Origin: an uncultured bacterium
GTDB lineage: Bacteria > Bacillota > Clostridia > Oscillospirales > Oscillospiraceae
Direction of reading: 5' to 3'
DNA length: 48,345 bases
NCBI GenBank assembly: GCA_947176765.1
Contig: CAMWRX010000012.1
Coordinates: 1-48,345 of the forward strand
Positions 15,245 through 25,558 of the stretch are shown here, piece after piece (positions within the stretch are counted from its first letter, which is position 1; each line of letters starts with the position of its first letter). Below the pieces are notes generated by a model. It was not told where the DNA came from. It did no database searches and saw only the letters and a program-made list of their open reading frames with translations. A program made the translations under genes and the position numbers.

Positions 15245-17590
15245 ATGAATATCCCAGAGATTGTCTCTAAAATGACCTTAGAGGACAAAATCAGCCTGTG
15301 CACCGGGGCGGATTTCTGGCACAGCAAGACCATGGAGCAATACGGCATCCCCGCGTTTATGATGTCCGACGGCCCCCACGGCCTGCGCTGCCAGAGCGGT
15401 GATGCGGACATGATCGGCATCAATGATTCCCTCCCCGCCACCTGTTTCCCCACGGCGGTGACCGCCGGGGCGGCCTGGAGTCCGGAGCTGTACGCCGCCG
15501 AGGGCGCGGCCATCGGGGAGGAGGCGCTGGCCTACGGCGTGGACGTGGTGCTGGGCCCAGGCTGCAACATCAAGCGCAACCCCTTGTGCGGGCGGAATTT
15601 CGAGTATTTTTCGGAGGATCCCTATCTGGCCGGGAAGCTGGCCGCCGCTTTCATCCGGGGCCTCCAGGGGACGGGTGTGTCCACCAGCCTGAAGCATTTC
15701 GCCGCCAACAACCAGGAGTACAAGCGGCAAAACGGCGACAGCCAGGTGGACGAGCGGGCCCTGCGGGAGATATACCTGGCCCCCTTCGAGACCGCCGTAA
15801 AGGAGGGAAAGCCGGGCACGGTGATGTGCTCCTACAACAAGATCAACGGCGTTCACGCCAGCGACAACCGCTGGCTGCTCACCGAAGTCCTCCGGGAAGA
15901 GTGGGGGTTTGACGGCATGGTGGTCACCGACTGGGGGGCGCTGTGCAGCCGGATCCGCGGCTTCCAGGCCGGATGTGACTTGAATATGCCCGGCGGCTCA
16001 AAATACATGGAGAAGGCCGCGCTGGAGGCGGTGAAAAACGGGACGCTGGACGAAAAGGACATTGATGCCTCGGTGGAGCGCATCCTTACCCTGGCGTTCC
16101 AGGCAGCGGAGCGAAAAAAAGGAGGCTCCTTCGATGTGGACAGCCACCACGCCTTAGCCCGCAAAGTGGCGGAGGCGGGGGCGGTGCTGCTGAAAAACGA
16201 GGGCGGCGTCCTCCCCGCCAAAGAAGCGGATATGGCGTTGATTGGCTATATGGCAAAGGACTTCCGCTACCAGGGCGCGGGCTCCAGTCACATCAACCCC
16301 ACAAAGTACGCCAGCTTGACGGATGCCCTGCCCAACGTACCCTATACCCCCTGCGGCGACAAGGACGGCAACGTCACCGAGGCAGAGCTGTCCGCCGCCG
16401 CCCAGGCCGCGAGGGCGGCAACGGTGGCTGTGGTGGCGGCGGGCCTGCCGGACTCCTACGAATCCGAGGGTTTCGACCGGCCCAACATGGCCATGCCGGA
16501 GGGCCACATCCGGATGATCGAAACGGTGGCCGCCGCCAATCCAAACACGGTGGTGGTGCTGCTGGGGGGCAGTCCCATGGAACTGCCCTGGTGCGATCAA
16601 GTAAAGGCCATTTTGTACATGGGCCTGCCTGGACAGGCGGGGGGCGAAGCCTGCGCCAACCTGCTTACGGGGAAAGTCGTTCCCGGCGGCAGGCTCACCG
16701 AGAGCTGGCCTCTCGCCTATGATGATGTGATTTCCAAGGACACTTTTGGAAAAAAGAATGTGGAGTACCGGGAGAGCGTCTATGTGGGCTACCGCTATTA
16801 TGACAAGGCGGAAAAGCCGGTGCGGTTCCCGTTCGGACACGGGTTGAGCTACACCATGTTTAAATACAGCGATATGGAAATAACGGACAACGCCGTGTCC
16901 GTTACAGTAGTTAACACCGGCGCATACCCCGGCGCGGAGGTGGCCCAGCTCTATATCGCGCCGCCAAAGGGCGGGCTCCACCGCCCTGAGCAGGAGCTGA
17001 AGGGCTTTGCCCGCGTGGAACTGGCCCCCGGCGAGGGCAAGCGGGTGAGCTTCCCGCTGGACAGCCGCAGCTTCGCGATTTGGGACGGCGATTGGAAAAT
17101 TTCTGGCGGCACATATGAAATTCGGGTAGGCGCGTCCAGCCGGGACATCCGGCTCAGCGGCAGCCTGGAGGTGGCGGGCGAGTGCGTCCCCGCCCCGGAC
17201 TGGCAGTCCGGGAGCTGGTACGAGACGTTGGCGGGCGCTCCAACCCGGAGCGAATGGGAGCGGGTCATGGGCCGCTCCGTGCCCATCACGCCGGAGCCGA
17301 AAAAGGGGCAGTTTACCCTGGACAACACCTGTATGGAGATGAAAGGCAGCTCCCTGGTGATGAAAATCCAATACAAGGTCACCGAGCGCATTGTCGCCAA
17401 GGGCTTTGGCGGCAAAAAGGATTACTCCGACCCGGCGTTCAAGATGATGATGACGTGCGCCACCGACTGCCCCATGCGGGCCACCGTCATCAGCGCGGGC
17501 GGCTCCATGACGGACGGACTGGCCCAGGGGCTGGTGGAGATGGCCAACGGACACTTCATCCGGGGTATCCGGGCCATGCTGAAAAAGTGA
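15245..17590 (+). CDS. GH3 beta-glucosidase
   Basis: 781 aa. AGGAGGAACTGGC precedes the ATG. The GH3 N-terminal barrel begins MTLEDKISLCTGADFW; the substrate-binding KHFAANNQE is near 150-158; the nucleophile is Asp229 in GMVVTDWGA; the acid/base Glu lies in the ESEGFDRP motif of the second domain. A fibronectin-III-like domain follows (about 550-650). The last 100 residues form an extra C-terminal region (KGQFTLDNTCMEM to the end). There is no signal peptide, so it acts in the cytoplasm on imported beta-glucosides. It is divergent from the alpha-galactosidase operon and shares its 190-bp control region. Confidence 0.92.
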   Translation: MNIPEIVSKMTLEDKISLCTGADFWHSKTMEQYGIPAFMMSDGPHGLRCQSGDADMIGINDSLPATCFPTAVTAGAAWSPELYAAEGAAIGEEALAYGVDVVLGPGCNIKRNPLCGRNFEYFSEDPYLAGKLAAAFIRGLQGTGVSTSLKHFAANNQEYKRQNGDSQVDERALREIYLAPFETAVKEGKPGTVMCSYNKINGVHASDNRWLLTEVLREEWGFDGMVVTDWGALCSRIRGFQAGCDLNMPGGSKYMEKAALEAVKNGTLDEKDIDASVERILTLAFQAAERKKGGSFDVDSHHALARKVAEAGAVLLKNEGGVLPAKEADMALIGYMAKDFRYQGAGSSHINPTKYASLTDALPNVPYTPCGDKDGNVTEAELSAAAQAARAATVAVVAAGLPDSYESEGFDRPNMAMPEGHIRMIETVAAANPNTVVVLLGGSPMELPWCDQVKAILYMGLPGQAGGEACANLLTGKVVPGGRLTESWPLAYDDVISKDTFGKKNVEYRESVYVGYRYYDKAEKPVRFPFGHGLSYTMFKYSDMEITDNAVSVTVVNTGAYPGAEVAQLYIAPPKGGLHRPEQELKGFARVELAPGEGKRVSFPLDSRSFAIWDGDWKISGGTYEIRVGASSRDIRLSGSLEVAGECVPAPDWQSGSWYETLAGAPTRSEWERVMGRSVPITPEPKKGQFTLDNTCMEMKGSSLVMKIQYKVTERIVAKGFGGKKDYSDPAFKMMMTCATDCPMRATVISAGGSMTDGLAQGLVEMANGHFIRGIRAMLKK

Positions 17591-17646
17591 GGGCGTGGGT
17601 GACGGCTGCTCCATCCATTTGCAGAACCTGAACCTGCCGAGTGCAC

Positions 17647-17695
17647 AAAACCCCCGCGGGCCCGGACGCACAGTGTCCGGGCCCGCGGGGGTTTT
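17647..17695. terminator. bidirectional terminator between GH3 and the signalling operon
   Basis: A perfect 21-bp stem (17647-17667 with 17675-17695) with AAAACCCCCGCGGG on the left and CCCGCGGGGGTTTT on the right. The 7-nt loop is GCACAGT. A/T ends allow use on both strands. Confidence 0.88.
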
Positions 17696-17780
17696 CGCTG
17701 CCGTCAGCCGCCAACAAGCATATTCCGGCAGGGACAGCGCTTGCCGCGTTTTGTCACAGGAGGCTGAAAAAGCCCACTTC

Positions 17781-18143
17781 TCAAAGCAGGGCCTGTTCGA
17801 ATACCTTCAACAGCTGCTCCTGGTGGAAGGGCTTATCCACAAAGCCTTTGGCGCCAATCGCTTTGGCTCTGTCAAATGTATCGCCATATGCCAGGGAGGA
17901 AACCATCACGATTCTCGCGTCTGGGTGATCTTTCAGGATGATCTCCGCGGCGTCCAGTCCGTCCATCCCCTGCATAATAATATCCATGGTCACCAGGTCG
18001 GGGTTCACCTCAGCGTACTGCTTGATGGCGTCCTCGCCGCTGCGGCAGTATGCCGCGATCTGGTAATCCGTACCCTTTAAGACATCCTCCAGCTGAACCC
18101 TGACCAGCCGGGAATCATCCACTACCATAACTCGTTTGCTCAT
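17781..18143 (-). CDS. single-domain CheY-like response regulator
   Basis: 120 aa, a receiver domain only. Asp9 and Asp10 (VMVVDDS), phosphoacceptor Asp54 (VTMDIIMQGMDG), Ser82/Ser83 (MVSSLAYG) and Lys104 (FVDKPF) complete the active site. It has no output domain, so it acts by protein contact or as a phosphate sink. It is the last gene of the kinase operon, 18 bp after the CheX-like gene; a CheX phosphatase usually acts on exactly this kind of CheY-like protein. Confidence 0.9.
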   Translation of the reverse strand: MSKRVMVVDDSRLVRVQLEDVLKGTDYQIAAYCRSGEDAIKQYAEVNPDLVTMDIIMQGMDGLDAAEIILKDHPDARIVMVSSLAYGDTFDRAKAIGAKGFVDKPFHQEQLLKVFEQALL

Positions 18144-18161
18144 CTGATATACTCCCTTCTG

Positions 18162-18650
18162 TCAGGCCTGATCTGAGCCAGCTCCGTCCGCATTAGAACG
18201 GGGCACATGATGGATTAGCTGCGCGCCTTCTCTATGCTCGTCCGAATAGGTGAGCACAAACTGCACCTCCTGTCCCTCCGGCTCATAGCGCCCATGGTAA
18301 AACGTGGGCGGGCTGAAGTGGGCCGGAACCCGGGTGGCCTGAAACATCGCTCCCGCAATTTTACCGCAGAGCACATTGAAATATTCCTTGGTGAACTCCT
18401 CCAGGTCCTCCGGCTCCAGCTCCTCCTCATGGAAGGAGTTGCGGGCCATACGAGAGAGCAGACTGGTATCAGCGCAAAGGGTGAGGCTGGTGCTGAACCC
18501 CTTGTCAAAGGTAATGTGGACGGTGCAGAGATCTTCTCCCGGCGGCTGATCTCCCTGGTTCAGGCGCACGCCGGCGGTACGCTCCGTCACGTCCTGAAGC
18601 GCCTGATCCAGGATCTGCTCAAGCCGCTCTTTCGTGATCACAGTATTCAT
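18162..18650 (-). CDS. CheX-like phosphatase
   Basis: 162 aa. Residues about 85-115 match the CheC/CheX/FliY active-site pattern E-x2-N-x22-P: Glu89 and Asn92 in TKEYFNVLCGKIAG, and Pro115 in HFSPPTF. The N-terminal half has the beta-strand and helix pattern of CheX (VHITFDKGFSTSLTL). It should speed dephosphorylation of a response regulator, and both neighbours are receivers. No chemotaxis receptor, CheA, CheW or flagellar gene is in the window, so it probably serves this kinase module. Confidence 0.78.
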   Translation of the reverse strand: MNTVITKERLEQILDQALQDVTERTAGVRLNQGDQPPGEDLCTVHITFDKGFSTSLTLCADTSLLSRMARNSFHEEELEPEDLEEFTKEYFNVLCGKIAGAMFQATRVPAHFSPPTFYHGRYEPEGQEVQFVLTYSDEHREGAQLIHHVPRSNADGAGSDQA

Positions 18651-18667
18651 AAGTCACCCCACCGCAA

Positions 18668-19075
18668 TTATTTGTCACCGTATTTCTCGGGCTCCAAAAT
18701 CCGCCGGACGCGTTCCAACAGATCATCCGGGTCGAAGGGCTTCAAGATATAATCGCGCACCCCCAGCTTGATGCCTTCCATGACAGACTTCTTGTCTTCC
18801 ATGCCGGTCAGCATGACCACTGGAATATCGGCCCGATCCTCCATGGTGTGGATCTCCCGCAGGATGTCAAACCCATCCCGGAGGGGCATCCGAATGTCCA
18901 GAAGGATCAGGTCGGGCTTATTTTTCTCCAGGTATTTCAAAGCCCGCGCTCCGGAATTCACCGTGACCACGTTATAATAATCCCCTAAGGCATCGGTGAT
19001 CCTCGATAAAATGAACGCCGCGTCATCCACCGCTAAGATGCACTTTTTGCCGCGTCCTGTTCCTGGTTTCGTCAT
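18668..19075 (-). CDS. single-domain response regulator
   Basis: 135 aa receiver with Asp17/Asp18 (ILAVDDA), phosphoacceptor Asp60 (LILLDIRMPLRDG), Thr90 (VVMLTGMED) and Lys113 (YILKPF). A short basic N-terminal tail precedes the fold. Its ATG overlaps the stop codon of the hybrid kinase (ATGA), a strong sign that it is a phosphorelay partner of that kinase. It differs from the second receiver at 17781-18143, so the operon has two targets of possibly opposing roles. Confidence 0.9.
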   Translation of the reverse strand: MTKPGTGRGKKCILAVDDAAFILSRITDALGDYYNVVTVNSGARALKYLEKNKPDLILLDIRMPLRDGFDILREIHTMEDRADIPVVMLTGMEDKKSVMEGIKLGVRDYILKPFDPDDLLERVRRILEPEKYGDK

Positions 19076-21924
19076 TCCTGCTCCTCCTGCTCTTTCAAAC
19101 TGCTCAAAAGTTGATTCAACAGCGCTTCCGCGTTGTCATCCTCATACAGCTTCAACTGCTTCTGGATTTCCCGGAGGCTGTCCTCCGCATCTTGCGGCAG
19201 CTCGTGGCGCAGGACAGCCGCCACGATGTCGGCGCATTCCCGTGACCTGAAATCCTCCAGTTCCTCCAGGGCCTGGGCCACCTGCTCCCTCAGCTCCTGG
19301 GCGGACAAGGCGGGGAGTTTCTCCTCCTCCGGCTCGTCCTGCCGCCGCTGCTCCAGAACCCATCCGATCTTCTCCAGCAGTTCCCCGTAGGCTTCCAGCA
19401 GCAGGGGAAGCTGTCCCTCGATCAGTGCTGTGTCGCCCTGGGCCGCGGCGTTCTCCTGGGCGCGGGCCATATCGGAAACCTCCATGGCGCCGATATTGGC
19501 CGAGGCGCTCTTGAGGGCGTGCACCTCCGTCTGGTAGCCCGAGAGGTCGGTATCGGCAAGCTCCTGCAGAAGCCCGATCTTGCGCTGGCCGTCCATATAA
19601 TAGAGTTCCAGCAGCTCGGCAAAGCCCGCTTCATCGCCGGAATAGTAGCGCATGGCCGCGTTCATGTCAATCCCTTCGATCTGGAACGCATCCGGAGACA
19701 GACCCCCGCGCTCCTCGACCGCGTTTCCAGCCTGCCGGCGTTCCTCCGGCACCCAGCGCGTCAGAAGCTGCCCAAGTGCCTTCCGATCCAGGGGCTTGGC
19801 GATAAAGTCCTGGAAGCCCTTGTCCAGGAACCGCTCCCGCATCCCCTCCATGGCGTTGGCGGTCAGGGCAATGATGGCGGGCGAAGTGCCGTTCTCGCCG
19901 CAGTCCCTGCGGATGATCTCCGCCGCCTCAATGCCGTCCATCCCAGGCATCATATGATCCATAAAGATGATGTCATACCGGGTTTGCCGCACCAGCTCAA
20001 TGGCCTCCGGCCCGCTCTCGGCCTCGTCCAGGTCAAAGGCATAGTTTTTCAGGAAGTTCCGGGCCACCTTGCGGTTGACCGCGTTGTCGTCCACCACCAG
20101 CACCTTCACGTCGGGGGCGGTGAAGATCTCGACGCTTTCCAGCGCGGTCTGGGCGACCTCCGGCACCTCCGCGATGGAGCGCCGGTCCACGATTTTCTGG
20201 GGGATGGTGATGGTGACCACGGTCCCCTCGCCGTAAACGCTCTCCACGTTGATGCTGCCGCCCATCAGCTCCACCAGGTGCTTGACGATGGCCAGCCCCA
20301 GGCCGGTGCCCTCCACGCTCCGGTTTTTCTTGGAGTCTACCTGACGGAAGTCCTCGAAAATCTTGCTCAGGTCCTCCTGCTTGATGCCGCAGCCGGTGTC
20401 CTCCACCCGGAAGGTGATGATCTCCTCGTCCTCGCGCTCGCCGGGCCGGCCGGTGACAGAGGCCCGCACATAACCCTCTTTGGTAAACTTGATGGCGTTG
20501 TTGATGATATTGATGAGGATCTGCTTGATCCGCCCCTCGTCGCCGTTGTAGCAGCAGGGGATGGATTCGTCGCACTCGTATTTCATGATAAGCCCGCGCT
20601 TGGAGGCGGCCATGTCCATCATGCCCACCACCTCGCCCACCACGGTTTTCAGGTGGTAGTCGGTGTACACCAGCTCCATCTTGCCCGCCTCCACCTTGGA
20701 CAGGTCCAGGATGTCGTTGATGATGGCCAGCAGGTTTTTCGCCGCGGACTGCACATCCCTAGCGTAGTTGCAGATGGAGGGATCCTCGCACTCCTCCATG
20801 ATGATGTCGTTCATGCCGATGATGGCGTTCATCGGGGTGCGGATCTCGTGGGACATATTGGCCAAAAACTCGCTCTTGGCGGTGTTCGCCGCCTCGGCCT
20901 GCTGCCGCACCCGCTTGATCTCGTTGATGTAGGCCTTGATGTCGGTCATATCCAGAACCAGGATGACGCAGCCCTGCATCCGGCCGTTGTCGTCCGTGAT
21001 CTGTTTGCTGTGGCACTCGTAGTGCTGCCCGTTGATGGAAAAGCTCCAGGGGATTCTTTCGTTGAGCATTTCCTCCCGGAAATCCTCCACCACCCGGATG
21101 TTTTCCCCAAGCTTGTGGTGGGGCAGGCTGGTGAAAATGTGGGCGGCCGCCCGGTTGTAGCTGACCAGCCTGTCGTGGTCGTCCAGGGCGATCACACCGT
21201 CGCCCAGGCTCTCCAGCACCTTCTCCGCCGCCAGATGGCGGAAATCATAGTTGCGGCGGCTCCACACCACGATCACCACCATGGACATGGAGATGGCGAA
21301 GGTCGCCGGAGTGAGGTCAAACACCGCAACCAATTTGCATATATAGGCCACCAGCAGGATCACGGGCAGGGTGGTGATGATGAGGATGGTCTGGTACTGG
21401 CGGCTGACCTGCTGATCCGAGCGCAGACGGATGGCCCGCGCCAGGGTGCATATGGACAGGATATAGGGGATGATGATGCGGGTGACCAGGGACAGCATAT
21501 ACAAGGGACCGTAGGTGATGCTCACATAGTGGAACCCGTCCGCCGTAGACAGCCATTCAAAATCCCGGTAAAAAATGCCGTACCAGTTAAAGAACACCGA
21601 GGGCAGGACGAGGAAATTGATGGCGCCAAGGGCAATCAGCAGCTTTTTCGGCGGGCGCGCGTAGCAGTAAGTATAAATAAACCAGCAGTAGCACAAGGGT
21701 GCGAAGATGGACCCCACATTTTCCACGGTCACCGCCGCCACAGCCACGTCCAAAGTGGGCGCCGTCAGCTCCAGCAGATAGCCAACATTCTGCACCAGCG
21801 AGCCGCACATAATGAAGATCAGCAGCTTCTGTTCCCGTGCCCCGTCCCCATTGAGCAGGAGAAGCAGGGCCACAAAGGTCAGGCACATGCCAAAACACTC
21901 CAAGGCAATGACAAAGTTTACCAT
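19072..21924 (-). CDS. 7TM hybrid sensor histidine kinase with receiver and Hpt domains
   Basis: 950 aa from the ATG at 21924 (MVNFVIALECFGM); an in-frame ATG 30 bp upstream lacks a ribosome site. Domains in order: an N-terminal seven-helix membrane sensor of the HisKA_7TM kind (about 1-222), PAS (about 230-330), HisKA with His359 in NMSHEIRTP, HATPase_c with VEDTGCGIKQ and GTGLGLAIVKHL, a receiver with Asp656 in IIFMDHMMPGMDG, and an Hpt-like domain with His802 in VHALKSASANIGA. It also has a coiled, acidic C-terminal tail. It is a full phosphorelay in one protein. Phosphate probably passes from His359 to Asp656 to His802 and on to the two small receivers. The ligand is unknown. Confidence 0.9.
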   Translation of the reverse strand: MVNFVIALECFGMCLTFVALLLLLNGDGAREQKLLIFIMCGSLVQNVGYLLELTAPTLDVAVAAVTVENVGSIFAPLCYCWFIYTYCYARPPKKLLIALGAINFLVLPSVFFNWYGIFYRDFEWLSTADGFHYVSITYGPLYMLSLVTRIIIPYILSICTLARAIRLRSDQQVSRQYQTILIITTLPVILLVAYICKLVAVFDLTPATFAISMSMVVIVVWSRRNYDFRHLAAEKVLESLGDGVIALDDHDRLVSYNRAAAHIFTSLPHHKLGENIRVVEDFREEMLNERIPWSFSINGQHYECHSKQITDDNGRMQGCVILVLDMTDIKAYINEIKRVRQQAEAANTAKSEFLANMSHEIRTPMNAIIGMNDIIMEECEDPSICNYARDVQSAAKNLLAIINDILDLSKVEAGKMELVYTDYHLKTVVGEVVGMMDMAASKRGLIMKYECDESIPCCYNGDEGRIKQILINIINNAIKFTKEGYVRASVTGRPGEREDEEIITFRVEDTGCGIKQEDLSKIFEDFRQVDSKKNRSVEGTGLGLAIVKHLVELMGGSINVESVYGEGTVVTITIPQKIVDRRSIAEVPEVAQTALESVEIFTAPDVKVLVVDDNAVNRKVARNFLKNYAFDLDEAESGPEAIELVRQTRYDIIFMDHMMPGMDGIEAAEIIRRDCGENGTSPAIIALTANAMEGMRERFLDKGFQDFIAKPLDRKALGQLLTRWVPEERRQAGNAVEERGGLSPDAFQIEGIDMNAAMRYYSGDEAGFAELLELYYMDGQRKIGLLQELADTDLSGYQTEVHALKSASANIGAMEVSDMARAQENAAAQGDTALIEGQLPLLLEAYGELLEKIGWVLEQRRQDEPEEEKLPALSAQELREQVAQALEELEDFRSRECADIVAAVLRHELPQDAEDSLREIQKQLKLYEDDNAEALLNQLLSSLKEQEEQE

Positions 21925-21973
21925 TTCTCTTACACCTGCCCGCATTGTACGCACTGTAATTTTTCCTACGCTA

Positions 21974-22002
21974 ACAATAGTACATTTTCACTATAATGTC
22001 AA
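21974..22002 (-). promoter_or_regulatory. sigma-A promoter of the kinase operon
   Basis: Minus strand TTGACA (22002-21997), 17 bp, TATTGT (21979-21974), 50 bp before the kinase ATG. Confidence 0.75.
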
Positions 22003-22085
22003 GAAATACAGTCGATCATCCGGCAAATTCGGAAGTGGTAAATCCTATATCCGCACCCGCGTCAAACTGTGCTGAAAAAAGAGGT

Positions 22086-22135
22086 GCAGGCAAAAGGAGC
22101 GTCCCGCCGGAAGGCGGGACGCTCCTTTTGCCTGC
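22086..22135 (-). terminator. hairpin terminator after the Cys-rich surface-type gene
   Basis: A perfect 23-bp stem (22086-22108 with 22113-22135) around a 4-nt loop. On the minus strand it is followed by ACCTCTTTTTT. It separates the 22172-22966 gene from the kinase promoter. Confidence 0.8.
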
Positions 22136-22171
22136 TGCGCGCTCCCACCACTGCGGAACGCGCCGATTTTC

Positions 22172-22966
22172 CTAAATCTCAAAAATATTGAGAGACGCCT
22201 GCTCTACAAACAGACTGTCCCTGTAATCCAGGAGCAGGGAGAGGTCGGCACAGGGCGGCGGGCACGCCTGGGGGAAGAGCACGGTGGAGTAATGCAGCGT
22301 CAAGGGTTCACACCTCAGACCTCTCACAGAAAAATTGAGGGGCAGAACATCCGAAAAGGCATCACAGGGCGTGAGCTTGACGCGGACGGCTCCCGCGCTG
22401 TTCCCGCGGTAAGGGCCGCAGATGTTTATGGCGTAATTCAGCGCATAGGCTTTCCCGGCATCCAGCTCCACCTGCGCGGGGTTTTCTTCGTCCTGCCGAA
22501 TGCCGCAGCCCTGCTGATCCTGGCACCGCCAGGACAGGGGGCAGCCGTTGTCCCAGGAGAATCCATCGCGCTGGCTGACCAGATGGATGGCGCTTTTCCG
22601 GCAGGACGATGGGCCGCCGCAGGGCGGCTCACACGGATGGCTTGGAGGGCAGGGCGGCCCCTGTGCGGGGTCACAGCCGCTGGCCTCCAATGCCTTTTCC
22701 AGCTTCCCTTTCAGCAGCATCTGGCTCTGCATCACAGTGTCCAGCAGCGCTGCCGCGCTCTTGTTGACCGCCAGGATCTCCTGCGTGCTGGCACAGGGCT
22801 TGTGGCTTCCGGGGAGAGTGCCTAGGACGTATTGCAGTTTTTCACCCTCGGCGTTGACGATGTAGCTGAGCGCCAGTTCCTCCATGGCGATGGAGGCGAT
22901 AATCATGGTGAGCGCCTCATCTTTTGTCATATCCGCCCCGCAGGGGGGGAATGAAGGCATAGACAT
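22172..22966 (-). CDS. protein with spore-surface-type N-terminal domain and Cys-rich linker
   Basis: 264 aa. Residues 1-95 are clearly paralogous to the N-termini of the two collagen-like proteins encoded on the other strand: all share [16 protein letters not shown] or a close variant, LGTLPG and a run of helical residues after it. Instead of collagen repeats it has a Cys/Pro-rich linker (about 96-125, CPPSHPCEPPCGG) and a unique C-terminal domain (about 126-264) with paired Cys. GGGAG lies 9 bp before the ATG. Role by inference: a spore-surface protein using the shared domain as anchor. A CATAnnnTA element lies upstream. The C-terminal domain is unrecognised. Confidence 0.75.
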   Translation of the reverse strand: MSMPSFPPCGADMTKDEALTMIIASIAMEELALSYIVNAEGEKLQYVLGTLPGSHKPCASTQEILAVNKSAAALLDTVMQSQMLLKGKLEKALEASGCDPAQGPPCPPSHPCEPPCGGPSSCRKSAIHLVSQRDGFSWDNGCPLSWRCQDQQGCGIRQDEENPAQVELDAGKAYALNYAINICGPYRGNSAGAVRVKLTPCDAFSDVLPLNFSVRGLRCEPLTLHYSTVLFPQACPPPCADLSLLLDYRDSLFVEQASLNIFEI

Positions 22967-23035
22967 AGTTTTTGACTCCCATCACCGCTCCGGGAAAGCG
23001 GTGGACGTACGGCGCGGCTGTCCGCGCCGCCGTTT

Positions 23036-23044
23036 TATTCTATG
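23036..23044 (-). promoter_or_regulatory. sigma-K-like -10 element for the Cys-rich gene
   Basis: Minus strand CATAGAATA fits the sigma-K -10 consensus CATAnnnTA, 70 bp before the ATG. No AC-type -35 is found at the right spacing, so this half is weaker than its divergent partner. Confidence 0.4.
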
Positions 23045-23078
23045 CGCCCGCCCCCTCTTGGGGAATGTCGAAATAAGG

Positions 23079-23107
23079 AACCCGCCGAACCGTGGGCACA
23101 TACCATA
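23079..23107 (+). promoter_or_regulatory. sigma-K-like promoter for the first collagen gene
   Basis: AACC (23079-23082), 16 bp, CATACCATA (23099-23107). This fits the mother-cell sigma-K consensus mACm-N16/17-CATAnnnTA at both elements and the spacing, 81 bp before the ATG. It predicts late-sporulation expression. Confidence 0.6.
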
Positions 23108-23188
23108 TATTAGGCGCCTGCCGGGGCCGGAACGTCCGGCAAGCAGCGCGGCAGACCGGTCTGGCGCCGTTTGGAAAGGAGTTTTGCC

Positions 23189-24301
<1,113 letters not shown>

Positions 24302-24315
24302 GGAGGTGCACTGGT

Positions 24316-25431
24316 ATGTCGCAGCCCAATTTTCCCCAGATCGCCCCCCCTCTGACCCGGGACGGGAGCGTCAATGAGATCATCGCCTCCATCGCCGCCG
24401 AGGAGCTGAGCCTGAGCCACATTCTGAACGCCGAGGGCGAAAAGCTGCAATACGTTCTGGGCACACTGCCCGGGCTCAGCGGCGGCGCGGACATCGAGGA
24501 CGTTTTGAACGTCAACAGAAGTGTCCAGCGGACGCTGGACGAGATCACCCAGCAGCAGATGCTGCTGGGCGCGAAGCTGAACGCGGCACTGAACGCGCCG
24601 GTGTTCACCGGCCCCACCGGTGCGACCGGCCCCGCCGGCGCCACCGGCCCTGCCACCGGCGTGACCGGCCCCACAGGGGCTGCCGGCGCTGCGGGCCCCA
24701 CCGGAGCTGCCGGCGCAACCGGCCTTGACGGCGCTGCCGGCCCCATCGGGCCTACCGGCGCGAACGGCCTGCCCGGCGCTGCCGGGGCTGCGGGTGCGGC
24801 TGGTGCGGGCGGCATCACCGGCCCCACTGGGATCACCGGCTCCACCGGCCCCACCGGCGCGACGGGCCCCACCGGGGCCACCGGCATCACCGGCGCCACT
24901 GGTTCCACCGGCTCCACCGGCGCCATCGGCCCCACCGGCGCGGCTGGCGCGGGCGGTGCGACGGGAACTGTCGGCGCGACTGGCGCGACCGGCCCCACAG
25001 GCCCCAACGGCCCCAACCCCACGGCGACGGCGGGCTTTGCCGCCAACACGGCGGGCGCCAGCCTGTCTGTGTCTCTGGGCGGCATCCCCATCCCGCTGCC
25101 CAACGCCCAGGTGTTCTCGGCGGACATCACCCCCAACGCGAGTAATACCGTGTTCACCGTGGCCACCGCGGGGCGCTACCGCATCTCCTACCATGTGAAC
25201 ACCACGGCCACCCTGCTGTTGGGCAGCCGTCTGGTCATCAACGGGGTGAACAACACAGCGTCCACCATCGCGCCGGCGCTGCCTATCTCCAAGTATGAGA
25301 ATGAGATCGAGGTCAACCTGGCCGCAGGCTCCACCATCTCCCTCCAGCTCTATTCCCTTGTGCTGGCCGGGGTGGCGGCGCTGATCAGCGGCGGCGTGGG
25401 CGCGTCCCTCATGATTGTCCGGCTGAGCTGA
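24316..25431 (+). CDS. BclA-like collagen-repeat spore-surface protein, second copy
   Basis: 371 aa; GAGGAGGTG precedes the ATG. Same architecture as the previous gene: shared N-terminal domain (1-98), collagen tract (99-234) and a TNF-like C-terminal domain (235-371, with [19 protein letters not shown] and [14 protein letters not shown]). The X positions are more varied (Leu, Ile, Asp, Val) and Ala is more common at Y, so the two filaments differ in glycosylation capacity. The pair could form homotrimers or heterotrimers. It is probably co-transcribed with the first copy and followed by the glycosyltransferase gene. Confidence 0.85.
   Translation: MSQPNFPQIAPPLTRDGSVNEIIASIAAEELSLSHILNAEGEKLQYVLGTLPGLSGGADIEDVLNVNRSVQRTLDEITQQQMLLGAKLNAALNAPVFTGPTGATGPAGATGPATGVTGPTGAAGAAGPTGAAGATGLDGAAGPIGPTGANGLPGAAGAAGAAGAGGITGPTGITGSTGPTGATGPTGATGITGATGSTGSTGAIGPTGAAGAGGATGTVGATGATGPTGPNGPNPTATAGFAANTAGASLSVSLGGIPIPLPNAQVFSADITPNASNTVFTVATAGRYRISYHVNTTATLLLGSRLVINGVNNTASTIAPALPISKYENEIEVNLAAGSTISLQLYSLVLAGVAALISGGVGASLMIVRLS
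24610..25017 (+). repeat. Gly-X-Y collagen repeat tract, second copy
   Basis: 45 triplets again arranged as five, one extra residue (Thr), then forty. The single-residue break is at the same place as in the first copy although the codons differ. Confidence 0.82.
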
Positions 25432-25454
25432 CGGTCACGCCTTCGGCTCCATCA

Positions 25455-25484
25455 GGGGCGGCGTCTGTCCGCAGACGCCGCCCC
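25455..25484 (+). terminator. hairpin between the second collagen gene and the glycosyltransferase
   Basis: 13-bp stem GGGGCGGCGTCTG/CAGACGCCGCCCC (25455-25467 with 25472-25484) and loop TCCG. There is no T tract directly after it, so read-through into the glycosyltransferase gene is likely. Confidence 0.5.
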
Positions 25485-25558
25485 CGCGGCGTTGCCACAA
25501 ATATTTTTCCCGCCCAACGGACGGGGAAAATAAAATCAGCATTGGAGGAGGATGTTCC

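Noticed and set aside
12801-15248. 815-codon open frame on the plus strand opposite the aldo/keto reductases
   Set aside because: The minus-strand genes have cofactor motifs, ferredoxin clusters and ribosome sites; the plus frame has none and crosses the promoter region.
19519-21996. Long open frame on the plus strand opposite the hybrid kinase gene
   Set aside because: It mirrors a well-supported gene with intact domains, its translation is low-complexity (His/Gly/Asp/Val-rich) and has no family features. It is a by-product of high GC.
22086-22135. Small RNA gene
   Set aside because: The long hairpin follows a minus-strand gene at terminator distance and has a T tract; no separate promoter or further structure was seen.
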